From Bacteroides faecium (GTDB lineage: Bacteria > Bacteroidota > Bacteroidia > Bacteroidales > Bacteroidaceae), in contig NZ_CP050831.1 in the NCBI RefSeq assembly GCF_012113595.1, positions 1,798,001-1,862,000 of the forward strand: a stretch of 64,000 nucleotides of DNA, in the 5' to 3' direction. Shown here one piece after another: positions 8,367 through 16,353 of the stretch. The position numbers and the translations under genes were made by a program. The notes below the pieces were generated by a model. That model did not search any database, had not been told where the DNA came from, and saw only the letters and a list, made by a program, of their open reading frames with translations. Each line of letters opens with the position of its first letter. Position 1 is the first letter of the stretch.

Positions 8367-8442
8367 CACTCCAGTAGATAGGGCCTTGCACTCCAGTAGA
8401 CAGAACTTTTTACTGTAGTGAACAGGCCTGTGCACTCGAGTG
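8367..8442 (+). repeat. Four short palindromes at an exact 22-bp period
   Basis: Units begin at 8367 (CACTCCAGTA), 8389 (CACTCCAGTA), 8411 (TACTGTAGTG) and 8433 (CACTCGAGTG). Each start is exactly 22 bp after the last. The fourth unit is a perfect 10-bp palindrome and the others are near-palindromes of the form yACTnnAGTr; the 12-bp spacers differ. The array lies between the HU-gene promoter and its start codon, so it is in the 5' leader. Two helical turns per unit suggest one protein bound on the same face of the DNA. Confidence 0.8.
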
Positions 8443-8462
8443 GGACGGTTGGGATGTCCTTT

Positions 8463-8493
8463 CAAAGATACAACAATATTAGGCGAAAAACAA
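8463..8493 (-). promoter_or_regulatory. Promoter of the HU-like gene
   Basis: Minus strand TTG (8491-8493), 20 bp spacer, TATCTTTG (8463-8470): a near-ideal Bacteroides promoter. Transcription would start near 8456, just upstream of the 22-bp palindrome array. Confidence 0.65.
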
Positions 8494-8580
8494 GTAAATC
8501 CTTAGTTGTTTACACGTAAATAATAGCTTGATTCCATATTAAATAAGGTTGACCGGCATGCAGAAGATATAGTTGTGCTG

Positions 8581-8761
8581 ACTATGAGAAATACCCTGAA
8601 ATGCTATGAGAAATGGGCGATTTTGAATCAAAAAGTGGGAAAAAGTATGAGGAATGCCATTTTTGAAAAGTATTTCTCATAGTGTATCTGTTTGATTGAC
8701 TATGCTTTATCCGAAAACTATGAGAATATGAGAAATGAAATTGAAAAATCGTTTTTAGTAG
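8581..8761 (-). repeat. Right 181-bp inverted arm carrying TTTCTCATAG motifs
   Basis: Inverted partner of 7487-7668. It carries CTATGAGAAAT-type motifs at 8582, 8603, 8645, 8671 (reverse) and 8719, and ends in the same CTACTAAAAACGATTTTTCA stretch seen at the left outer end. It lies between the HU promoter and the VirE promoter. No coding sequence with family features is present in the 8267-8870 gap; a 127-residue minus-strand ORF there is an artefact of this repeat. Confidence 0.85.
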
Positions 8762-8811
8762 CGAAGTGCGGAATAGTGCTTTTGAAATTTGTTTGTATGG
8801 AATATTTACAG

Positions 8812-8819
8812 TACTTTTG
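8812..8819 (+). promoter_or_regulatory. -7 box of the VirE-type gene promoter
   Basis: TACTTTTG matches TAnnTTTG. A TTTG at 8792-8795 is a possible -33 element, though its 16-bp spacing is short. The start codon is 51 bp downstream and the right repeat arm ends 50 bp upstream, so a protein on the arm could control this promoter. Confidence 0.5.
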
Positions 8820-8870
8820 TGTGTGGTAATAATCGCCCTACACAAACATGCAGGACAAAATAAATAAGTA

Positions 8871-10958
8871 ATGAGAATAACACAAATCAGAGACGACGGC
8901 AAAGTGAACACTCTGCGGACGTTAAAAATCGAACAGCTCGTAGAGCTAATGAAAGTGGAAACCAAAGCGCAACTCGTCTCAGGAATGAGAGAAGTCCTGC
9001 CTTATATACTTCCAGGTGATAAAAATGATTATGTACAGAAAGTGCCGAAGCTGCTTCCTGCAGCGGCCTTCGTCCGCAAGAACGGAATAATGACAATGGA
9101 TGAGTACAATGGGGTTGTGATGATTCAGGTGAATAACCTGTCTGGGCTTATGGAGGCAGATGAAGTGAAAGAACGCGTGAAGGAGTTGCCCCAGACTTAC
9201 CTTGCTTTTACCGGTTCGTCCGGAAAGTCGGTAAAGATATGGGTGCGCTTTACCTATCCCAACGATCTTTTGCCTGCTGACCGCGAACAAGCGGAACTTT
9301 TTCATGCGCATGCCTATCGGCTTGCCGTGAAGTTCTATCAACCTCAGCTTCCTTTCGACATTGAGCTGAAAGAACCTTCGCTGGAACAATATTGCCGTTT
9401 GACTTTTGATCCGGACTTGTATTTCAATCCCGAAGCAATGCCTATTTATATGAAACAGCCGATGACTATGCCGGGAGAAACGACTTACCGCGAACAGGTA
9501 CAGACAGAAGCTTCGCCCCTGCAACGGCTTGCACCGGGATATGATAAGCATCATGCGTTATCTGTGCTTTTTGAAGCGGCTTTTGCACGTGCGCTGGATG
9601 AGCAGGGCAGCTATTCTCCGGGTGATGATATACATTCTCTGTTGGTTTGCCTGGCCGGGCATTGTTTTCGTGCCGGTATTCCTGAAGAGGATACAGTGCG
9701 GTGGGCTCGTGCTCATTATCGTTTGCCGAAAGATGATTTGTTGATTCGGGAGACGGTGAAGAATGTGTATCGCACTTGTGAAGGATTTGCCGATAAGAGC
9801 AGTTTGCTGCCGGAACAGCTATTTGTGATGCAGATGGATGAGTTTATGAAACGGCGCTATGAGTTCCGCTTCAACCAATTGACCTCACAGGTGGAATGTC
9901 GGCAACGGAACAGTTTTGATTTTTATTTTCGTCCGGTAGACAGGCGGTTGATGGCAAGCATTACGATGAATGCGCAATACGAAGGACTTAAACTGTGGGA
10001 CAAAGATGTGGTGCGTTATCTGAATTCGGATCGCGTGCCGCTCTATCAGCCTGTTGAAGAGTTTCTTTATGAACTTCCTCCCTGGGATGGAAAGGATCAT
10101 ATCGGTGATTTGGCCAAGCGGGTTCCTTGCGACAATCCTTATTGGGCGCAATTGTTCCGTCGTTGGTTTCTTAGCATGGTGGCTCATTGGCGTGGAATGG
10201 GTAAAAATCATGCGAATAGCACTTCGCCTATATTGGTCGGCCCGCAGGCTTACAGGAAATCTACGTTTTGCCGTTTGATTCTTCCGCCGTGTTTGCAGGC
10301 GTACTATACGGATAGTATTGATTTTAGCCGGAAACGGGATGCGGAGTTGTATCTGAACCGCTTCTTGCTGATTAATATGGATGAGTTTGACCAGATTGGT
10401 ATTACTCAGCAGCCTTTCCTGAAACATATTCTGCAAAAACCGGTCGTTAATACGCGGCGTCCCAATGCTTCGGCTGTGGAAGAGCTTCGCCGGTACGCTT
10501 CTTTCATCGGGACAAGTAATCATAAGGACTTGCTGGTGGATACTTCCGGCAGCCGTCGTTATCTTGGTGTTGAGGTGACGGGGGTGATTGACGTTGTCCG
10601 TCCTGTCGACTATGAACAGCTTTATGCGCAGGCAATGGCGGCATTGTATCACAATGAGCGGTATTGGTTTGACGAAAAGGAAGAAGCTATTATAATGGAA
10701 GCCAATCAGGAGTTTGAACAATCACCGGCTATAGAGCAGTTGTTCCTTGTATATTATCGGGTTGCGGAAGATGATGAGGAAGGAGAATGGATGCTTGCTG
10801 CGGATATATTGCAACGGATACAAAAGGCGAGTAAAATGAAATTTTCTCCCGGACAGGTGAATTACTTCGGGCGTATCCTGCAAAGATTGGGAGTGCAGTC
10901 GTACAGGAAGACGCGCGGGGTTTATTATCATGTAGCGGCTGTTGCTCAAAAAAAATAG
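8871..10958 (+). CDS. VirE/D5-type primase-helicase with BT4734-like N-terminus
   Basis: A 695-residue protein of the Bacteroides VirE family. The N-terminal third (about 30-200) resembles the BT4734-like domain, including YLAFTGSSGKSVKIWVRF and QYCRLTFDPDLYFNPEA, which in relatives sits where a primase domain would be. The C-terminal half is a superfamily-3/D5-like ATPase: Walker A GPQAYRKSTF near residue 456, Walker B LLINMDEFDQIG near residue 500, then FIGTSNHKDLLVDTSGSRRY as sensor and arginine-finger region. Such proteins act in replication of mobile DNA, but chromosomal copies beside Bacteroides glycan loci have no proven role. It is divergent from the HU-like gene and has its own promoter. 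Confidence 0.82.
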   Translation: MRITQIRDDGKVNTLRTLKIEQLVELMKVETKAQLVSGMREVLPYILPGDKNDYVQKVPKLLPAAAFVRKNGIMTMDEYNGVVMIQVNNLSGLMEADEVKERVKELPQTYLAFTGSSGKSVKIWVRFTYPNDLLPADREQAELFHAHAYRLAVKFYQPQLPFDIELKEPSLEQYCRLTFDPDLYFNPEAMPIYMKQPMTMPGETTYREQVQTEASPLQRLAPGYDKHHALSVLFEAAFARALDEQGSYSPGDDIHSLLVCLAGHCFRAGIPEEDTVRWARAHYRLPKDDLLIRETVKNVYRTCEGFADKSSLLPEQLFVMQMDEFMKRRYEFRFNQLTSQVECRQRNSFDFYFRPVDRRLMASITMNAQYEGLKLWDKDVVRYLNSDRVPLYQPVEEFLYELPPWDGKDHIGDLAKRVPCDNPYWAQLFRRWFLSMVAHWRGMGKNHANSTSPILVGPQAYRKSTFCRLILPPCLQAYYTDSIDFSRKRDAELYLNRFLLINMDEFDQIGITQQPFLKHILQKPVVNTRRPNASAVEELRRYASFIGTSNHKDLLVDTSGSRRYLGVEVTGVIDVVRPVDYEQLYAQAMAALYHNERYWFDEKEEAIIMEANQEFEQSPAIEQLFLVYYRVAEDDEEGEWMLAADILQRIQKASKMKFSPGQVNYFGRILQRLGVQSYRKTRGVYYHVAAVAQKK

Positions 10959-10991
10959 GTATGCATATAGACTTTATTATTTTATAATAAT

Positions 10992-10999
10992 TATCTTTG
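10992..10999 (+). promoter_or_regulatory. -7 box of the AAA ATPase gene promoter
   Basis: TATCTTTG is a full match to the -7 consensus, 19 bp before the ATG at 11019. No convincing -33 element is seen. Confidence 0.5.
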
Positions 11000-11018
11000 C
11001 GTAATAACGTGCGAATGT

Positions 11019-12152
11019 ATGAAGACTATGATAAGAAACCCCTTTATAACAAGCGGATATGTATCTGCTGATTATTTCTGTGATCGTCGCCAAGAGAGTG
11101 AACGGTTGGTAAGTGAAGTGGTGAATGGGAATAATCTGGCCCTTGTCTCTACCCGGCGTATGGGGAAAACGGGGTTGATTCGACACTGTTTTCAGTTTCC
11201 TGAAATTCAAAATAATTATTATACGTTTTTCATCGATATATATGATAGCCGCTCGTTGCGTGACTTGGTATTTGCACTCAGCAAGGAGATTCTGGAAGTG
11301 CTTAAACCTGTCGGAAAGAAGGCTTTGCAGAGTTTTTGGGAATGTGTGAAATCTTTGCAGGCCAGTATTTCTTTTGATGTGAACGGAGTTCCTTCCCTGA
11401 ATTTAGGTTTGGGGGATATACAAGCACCTGCCAATACGCTTGACGAGATTTTTAGATATTTGGGACAGGCAGACAAGCCTTGTCTGGTTGCAATTGACGA
11501 GTTTCAGCAAATCACCGGATACGTGGAAGAAAATGTGGAAGCTACTTTGCGTACTTATGTGCAGCAATGCAATAATGCCCGTTTTATTTTTGCAGGTAGC
11601 CAGAGGCATGTAATGGGTAACATGTTTCTGACTGCTTCCAGGCCTTTTTATCAAAGTGTGTCGATGATGCATCTGGAAAGTATTCCTTTGGAAGAATATA
11701 TCACTTTTGCCTGTATGCATTTTGAACGGGATGGTAAGACGATAGAGAAAGAGGCTGTTTCTGTGATTTATGAACAGTTTGAAGGGATTACGTGGTATAT
11801 GCAAAAGGTCTTGAATGCACTTTATGATATGACTCCGGATCGGGGGACATGTGAAGTAGGAATGGTGGCGGACGCTATCCGGCAGATTGTGGATTCATTT
11901 AGATATACTTACTCGGAAATCCTTTTTCGATTGCCTGAAAAACAGAAAGAATTGTTGATTGCCATCACCAAAGAAGGGAAAGCCAAGGCTATTACTTCGG
12001 GGGCTTTTATAAAGAAGTACAGGTTGGCTTCTGCCAGTTCGGTACAAGCTGCATTGAAAGGCTTATTGGAGAAAGACTTTGTTACTCAGGAAATGGGCAT
12101 TTATCAAATATATGACCGCTTTTTGGGTATTTGGCTGAAAGAAAGTTATTGA
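11019..12152 (+). CDS. Archaeal-type AAA/STAND-like ATPase
   Basis: A 377-residue cytoplasmic P-loop ATPase. It opens with MIRNPFITSGYVSADYFCDR, then Walker A STRRMGKTGLI near residues 43-53, Walker B CLVAIDEFQQITG near residue 155, and FIFAGSQRHVMGNMF as a sensor segment. The C-terminal part (about 290-377) looks like a winged helix (KAKAITSGAFIKKYRLASAS, KDFVTQEMGIYQIYDRFLGIWL). This layout belongs to the archaeal-ATPase/DUF234-like group common in Bacteroidetes genomes. Substrate and role are unknown. It stands alone, with its own promoter and 60 bp after the VirE-type gene. Confidence 0.75.
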   Translation: MKTMIRNPFITSGYVSADYFCDRRQESERLVSEVVNGNNLALVSTRRMGKTGLIRHCFQFPEIQNNYYTFFIDIYDSRSLRDLVFALSKEILEVLKPVGKKALQSFWECVKSLQASISFDVNGVPSLNLGLGDIQAPANTLDEIFRYLGQADKPCLVAIDEFQQITGYVEENVEATLRTYVQQCNNARFIFAGSQRHVMGNMFLTASRPFYQSVSMMHLESIPLEEYITFACMHFERDGKTIEKEAVSVIYEQFEGITWYMQKVLNALYDMTPDRGTCEVGMVADAIRQIVDSFRYTYSEILFRLPEKQKELLIAITKEGKAKAITSGAFIKKYRLASASSVQAALKGLLEKDFVTQEMGIYQIYDRFLGIWLKESY

Positions 12153-12269
12153 ATAAAATGTTACCTTCTTGGATTTTAAAGATGTATGTTAATCACTTTC
12201 TTAGAAACGCTTTCCGATAAATCGCGTTAATAATTAGGTGAAACTGCTGTCAGTTAATCAGTTTTATTG

Positions 12270-12277
12270 TATCTTTG
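12270..12277 (+). promoter_or_regulatory. -7 box of the envelope-cluster promoter
   Basis: TATCTTTG matches the -7 consensus 28 bp before the exporter gene. The -33 region has no TTG at ideal spacing. The five following plus-strand genes have short or overlapping junctions, so this promoter probably serves the whole cluster. Confidence 0.55.
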
Positions 12278-12304
12278 CGGTCTTAACTCATTTTATCATA
12301 AATA

Positions 12305-14140
12305 ATGAAGGAATTTCTACAATTGATGCGACGTTTTGTGTCGCCTTATAAGAAGTATATCGGCTGGGCTGTTTTGCTGAATATCTTGTCTGCTGTATTC
12401 AATGTATTTTCATTTACTTTCCTGATTCCCATCCTGAGCATTCTGTTTAAGACGGAAGGTGCTGATAAAGTATATTATTTCATGGAATGGGGCAGTGCCG
12501 GAATAAAGGAAGTGGCTGTGAATAACTTTTATTATTATATATCCCAGATGATCGTGGATAACGGTCCTACTACGGCTCTTATCTTTTTGGGACTGTTCTT
12601 GATGATAATGACATTGTTTAAGACCGGTTGTTACTTTGCTTCTTCGGCTGTAATGATTCCGTTGCGTACGGGAGTGGTACGTGATATTCGTATCATGGTG
12701 TATGCTAAGGTGATGCGTCTGCCGATGTCGTTCTTCTCGGAAGAAAGAAAAGGGGATATCATAGCTCGTATGAGTGGTGACGTCGGTGAGGTGGAGAACT
12801 CAATAACCAGTTCGCTGGATATGCTGATGAAAAGTCCGATTATGATTATCTTGTATTTCGCAACGTTGGTCGTGACGAGTTGGCAGTTGACTCTTTTTAC
12901 TATCGTGGTATTGCCGGGAATGGGCTGGTTGATGGGCGTGGTAGGACGAAAACTGAAACGTCAGTCGTTGGAGGCACAAGCAAAGTGGAGTGATACGATG
13001 TCGCAACTGGAAGAGACGTTGGGCGGTTTGCGTATTATCAAAGCTTTTATTGCAGAAGATAAGATGATTAACCGATTCACCAAATGTAGCAATGAGCTTC
13101 GTGATGCGACAAATAGAGTTGCTATCCGTCAGGCGATGGCGCATCCTATGAGTGAATTTCTAGGAACGATTCTGATTGTAGCGGTGTTGTGGTTTGGTGG
13201 TACGCTGATTTTGGGAAAGAATGCGACAATAGATGCTCCGACATTTATTTTCTATATGGTGATTTTGTATAGCGTAATCAATCCGTTGAAGGATTTTGCG
13301 AAAGCTGGATACAACATTCCGAAAGGGTTGGCTTCCATGGAACGTGTGGATAAGATTCTGAAAGCTGAGAATAAGATTAAGGAGAATCCGAATCCGAAAC
13401 CGTTGAAAGGGCTGAATGATAAAATCGAGTTTAAAGATATTTCTTTCAGTTATGATGGCAAGAGAGAAGTGCTGATGCATGTAGACCTGACGGTGCCGAA
13501 GGGACAGACGATTGCATTGGTTGGACAGTCGGGTTCCGGTAAGTCTACTTTAGTGGATTTGTTGCCGCGTTATCATGACGTACAGGAAGGTGATATCACT
13601 ATTGACGGGACAAGTATCCGCGACGTACGTATTGCCGATTTGCGTAGCTTGATTGGTAACGTAAATCAGGAAGCTATCCTGTTTAATGATACCTTCTTCA
13701 ATAACATAGCTTTTGGTGTGGAAAATGCAACGATGGAACAAGTTGTGGAAGCAGCGAAGATTGCCAATGCACACGATTTCATTATGGAGAAGCCGGAAGG
13801 ATATAATATGAATATCGGTGACCGTGGTGGTAAGTTGTCCGGCGGCCAGCGCCAGCGTATCAGTATCGCCCGTGCTATCTTGAAGAATCCGCCGATTCTG
13901 ATTCTCGATGAGGCTACTTCTGCTTTGGATACCGAGTCAGAACGTTTGGTGCAGGAAGCGTTGGAACGTTTGATGAAGACACGTACGACGATTGCTATTG
14001 CCCACCGCCTTTCTACAATTAAGAATGCCGATGAAATCTGCGTGTTGTATGAAGGAGAGATTGTAGAGCGTGGCAAGCATGAAGATCTGATTGAACTGAA
14101 TGGTTACTATAAACGTTTGCATGATATGCAGCAATTGTAA
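12305..14140 (+). CDS. MsbA-like ABC exporter (fused permease and ATPase)
   Basis: A 611-residue type-IV ABC exporter half-transporter. Residues about 15-310 hold six membrane helices; the nucleotide-binding domain covers about 370-611. Walker A is GQSGSGKST near residue 405, the signature LSGGQRQRISIARAIL near residue 512, and Walker B PILILDEATSALDTES, followed by the AHRLSTI switch histidine. Length and layout fit lipid A or glycolipid flippases such as MsbA. It heads a cluster of sugar-lipid enzymes, so its cargo may be lipid A or a modified polyprenyl lipid. Sixteen bp separate it from the deacetylase gene. Confidence 0.87.
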   Translation: MKEFLQLMRRFVSPYKKYIGWAVLLNILSAVFNVFSFTFLIPILSILFKTEGADKVYYFMEWGSAGIKEVAVNNFYYYISQMIVDNGPTTALIFLGLFLMIMTLFKTGCYFASSAVMIPLRTGVVRDIRIMVYAKVMRLPMSFFSEERKGDIIARMSGDVGEVENSITSSLDMLMKSPIMIILYFATLVVTSWQLTLFTIVVLPGMGWLMGVVGRKLKRQSLEAQAKWSDTMSQLEETLGGLRIIKAFIAEDKMINRFTKCSNELRDATNRVAIRQAMAHPMSEFLGTILIVAVLWFGGTLILGKNATIDAPTFIFYMVILYSVINPLKDFAKAGYNIPKGLASMERVDKILKAENKIKENPNPKPLKGLNDKIEFKDISFSYDGKREVLMHVDLTVPKGQTIALVGQSGSGKSTLVDLLPRYHDVQEGDITIDGTSIRDVRIADLRSLIGNVNQEAILFNDTFFNNIAFGVENATMEQVVEAAKIANAHDFIMEKPEGYNMNIGDRGGKLSGGQRQRISIARAILKNPPILILDEATSALDTESERLVQEALERLMKTRTTIAIAHRLSTIKNADEICVLYEGEIVERGKHEDLIELNGYYKRLHDMQQL

Positions 14141-14155
14141 TTTTTCGATATTGCA

Positions 14156-14959
14156 ATGATATTATTAAGTTTTGATACAGAGGAATTTGATGTCCCCCGT
14201 GAACATGGGGTAGATATCCCGTTGGACGAAGCAATGAAAGTATCTGTTTATGGTACAAATAAAATATTGGACTGTCTGAAAAACAACGGGGTGAGAGCCA
14301 CTTTCTTTTGTACAAGCAATTTTGCTGAAAATGCGCCGGAAGTCATGCGGCGCATTATGGATGAAGGACATGAAGTTGCCGCACATGGATGCGACCATTG
14401 GCAGCCCCAGGCTTCTGACGTCAGCCGTTCAAAAGAGATTCTCGAACGTTTGACGGGCAGAACGATAAAGGGCTATCGTCAGCCGCGAATGTTTCCTGTA
14501 TCGGATGCGGAGATTGAACGGATGGAATATATATATAATACTTCATTGAACCCGGCATTCATTCCCGGGAGATATATGCATCTGTCCGAACCGCGTACTT
14601 GCTTTATGACGGGGAAAGTACTTCAAATTCCCGCTTCCGTGACTCCATGGATTCGATTCCCGCTGTTTTGGCTGTCTTGTCACAACTTGCCGATGTGGCT
14701 GTACCAGCGTTTGGTAAACCGGGTGCTGAAACATGACGGATACTTCGTTACTTACTTTCATCCGTGGGAGTTTTACCCATTGAATGAACATCCCGAATAT
14801 AAGATGCCTTTTATTATCCGCAATCATTCCGGCCGAGGAATGGAAGAACGCCTGGATATGCTTATCCGGGAACTGAAAGAAAAAGGGTATCCCTTTATTA
14901 CTTACTCTGAATTTGCAGATATTAAACTGGCTGAACTGAATAAACCGGACGAAAAATGA
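14156..14959 (+). CDS. Polysaccharide deacetylase (NodB/ArnD-like)
   Basis: A 267-residue NodB-fold carbohydrate esterase. LLSFDTEEFDVPREHG supplies the catalytic Asp region, ATFFCTSNFAENAPEVMRRI the TFF motif, and EVAAHGCDHW the metal-binding His-x(3)-His motif; YRQPRMF is motif 3 and FVTYFHPWEFYP carries the C-terminal catalytic His. No signal peptide is seen, so it works in the cytoplasm or at the inner face of the membrane, as ArnD does on an undecaprenyl-linked sugar. Its last codon overlaps the start of the GtrB-like gene (ATGA), which supports coupling with a polyprenyl-phosphate glycosyltransferase. Confidence 0.82.
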   Translation: MILLSFDTEEFDVPREHGVDIPLDEAMKVSVYGTNKILDCLKNNGVRATFFCTSNFAENAPEVMRRIMDEGHEVAAHGCDHWQPQASDVSRSKEILERLTGRTIKGYRQPRMFPVSDAEIERMEYIYNTSLNPAFIPGRYMHLSEPRTCFMTGKVLQIPASVTPWIRFPLFWLSCHNLPMWLYQRLVNRVLKHDGYFVTYFHPWEFYPLNEHPEYKMPFIIRNHSGRGMEERLDMLIRELKEKGYPFITYSEFADIKLAELNKPDEK

Positions 14960-15912
14960 TTAAATTGGCTATTGTGTCTCCCTGTTACAATGAGGAGGAG
15001 GTGTTGGAAGAATCAGCCGGCCGCTTGACTGCCTTGTTTGACGAGCTGGTTGCGAAGGAGAAAATCAGTGCCGATAGTTTTGTGCTTTTTGTGAATGATG
15101 GCAGCAAGGATCGTACCTGGAGCATCATCAAGCAGTTGCATATGACAAATGCGTATATCAAAGGTATGAATTTGGCACGGAATGTGGGACATCAGAACGC
15201 AATCATGGCAGGTATGATGACCGCTAAAGACTGGAGTGATGCCGTTATTACCATTGATGCCGATTTGCAGGATGACCTGAATGCGATTGAGGAAATGATT
15301 GATGCCTATACTGAAGGATATGATGTGGTATATGGAGTGAAGGTATCCCGCCAGGCAGACCCGATGCTGAAACGCCTTTCGGCAACCGCTTTTTATAAGT
15401 TACAGCGACAGATGGGCGTAGAAACTATCTATAATCACGCCGATTTCCGTTTCCTGAGCCGGAGAGTCCTGCAACAGCTATCTCATTATCAGGAGCGGAA
15501 TATCTATTTGCGTGGTATTATTCCATTGTTGGGCTTCCCTTCGACGACGGTAGATGACGTGATTCGGGAGCGGACTGCCGGGACTTCCAAATATACACTG
15601 AAGAAAATGCTCGGACTGGCTTTGGACGGCATCACTTCTTTTTCGGTGAAACCTATTTACAGCATTGTTTATTTAGGAATCGTATTCGTCTTTATCAGTA
15701 TTCTGATAGGATTCTATGTTCTTTATGCGTTGATTTCGGGAACGGCGGAGCATGGTTGGGCTTCCCTGATGCTGTCCATTTGGTTTGTCGGCGGGGTAGT
15801 TCTGGTGTCCATAGGGGCAGTCGGGGTGTATATCGGTAAGATTTATCGGGAGGTGAAACGTCGCCCGCTCTATAACGTGGAAGAAGTGTTGTACGATGAT
15901 CAGAATAAGTAA
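14956..15912 (+). CDS. Polyprenyl-phosphate glycosyltransferase (GtrB/ArnC-like GT2)
   Basis: A 318-residue GT2 protein of the dolichol-phosphate-mannose-synthase type. LAIVSPCYNEEEVLEESAGR opens the GT-A domain; FVNDGSKDRTW, LARNVGHQNAIMAG and ITIDADLQDD (DAD metal site) follow, with NHADFRFLSRRV and the basic RERTAGTSKYTLKKML segment of the family. Two membrane helices occupy about 235-300. These enzymes load a sugar onto undecaprenyl phosphate. Overlap with the deacetylase upstream and GtrA downstream supports a flip-and-transfer pathway in the GtrABC or ArnCDT style. The sugar is unknown. Confidence 0.87.
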   Translation: MIKLAIVSPCYNEEEVLEESAGRLTALFDELVAKEKISADSFVLFVNDGSKDRTWSIIKQLHMTNAYIKGMNLARNVGHQNAIMAGMMTAKDWSDAVITIDADLQDDLNAIEEMIDAYTEGYDVVYGVKVSRQADPMLKRLSATAFYKLQRQMGVETIYNHADFRFLSRRVLQQLSHYQERNIYLRGIIPLLGFPSTTVDDVIRERTAGTSKYTLKKMLGLALDGITSFSVKPIYSIVYLGIVFVFISILIGFYVLYALISGTAEHGWASLMLSIWFVGGVVLVSIGAVGVYIGKIYREVKRRPLYNVEEVLYDDQNK

Positions 15913-16315
15913 GGCTATACTGGACAAACACCCGGAATGGCGGGATAAATTTTGGCAGTTTGCTCGTTTTGGGGTGGTCGGTACGGTGTCATCGGCTATT
16001 CATTATGGCGTGTATTGCCTGGTTTTGCTGGTTGCCAATGCCAATATCTCTTTTACGGCGGGCTATGCGGTCGGATTTATCTGCAACTATTTCCTGACAA
16101 CCTTCTTTACGTTCCGTTCAAAACCTTCCTCTCATAATGCTATTGGTTTTGGCTTTAGTCACCTTATTAATTATTTGCTTGAGATTGGTCTGCTGAATCT
16201 TTTCCTTTGGATGGGAGCAGGTGAGCTTCTGGCACCGATACTGGTTATGATTATAGTGGTGCCGATTAATTTCCTGATTCTTCATTTCGTTTATATTTAT
16301 AAAGGAAAAAAATAA
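15896..16315 (+). CDS. GtrA-family membrane protein (putative glycolipid flippase)
   Basis: A 139-residue GtrA protein with four predicted membrane helices. FWQFARFGVVGTVSSAIHYG is the typical start of the family, followed by GYAVGFICNYFLTTFFTFRS. GtrA proteins are thought to flip undecaprenyl-phosphate-linked sugars made by GtrB across the inner membrane. The start ATG lies 17 bp inside the end of the GtrB-like gene, in another frame, giving translational coupling. The 61-residue ORF inside it is out of frame and not a gene. Confidence 0.86.
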   Translation: MIRISKAILDKHPEWRDKFWQFARFGVVGTVSSAIHYGVYCLVLLVANANISFTAGYAVGFICNYFLTTFFTFRSKPSSHNAIGFGFSHLINYLLEIGLLNLFLWMGAGELLAPILVMIIVVPINFLILHFVYIYKGKK

Positions 16316-16353
16316 TCCTCATTTCGTTTAATTCATAAAAAGAAAAGGCTATT

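Noticed and set aside
7487..8761. Invertible DNA segment of the capsule-promoter type
   Set aside because: The arms are long but imperfect, differing at several positions and by one indel, and no invertase gene lies nearby. It remains only a weak possibility.
8582..8965. 127-residue minus-strand ORF over the right inverted arm
   Set aside because: It consists of the repeat arm and the antisense of the VirE-type gene start; its residues come from TTTCTCATAG repeats.
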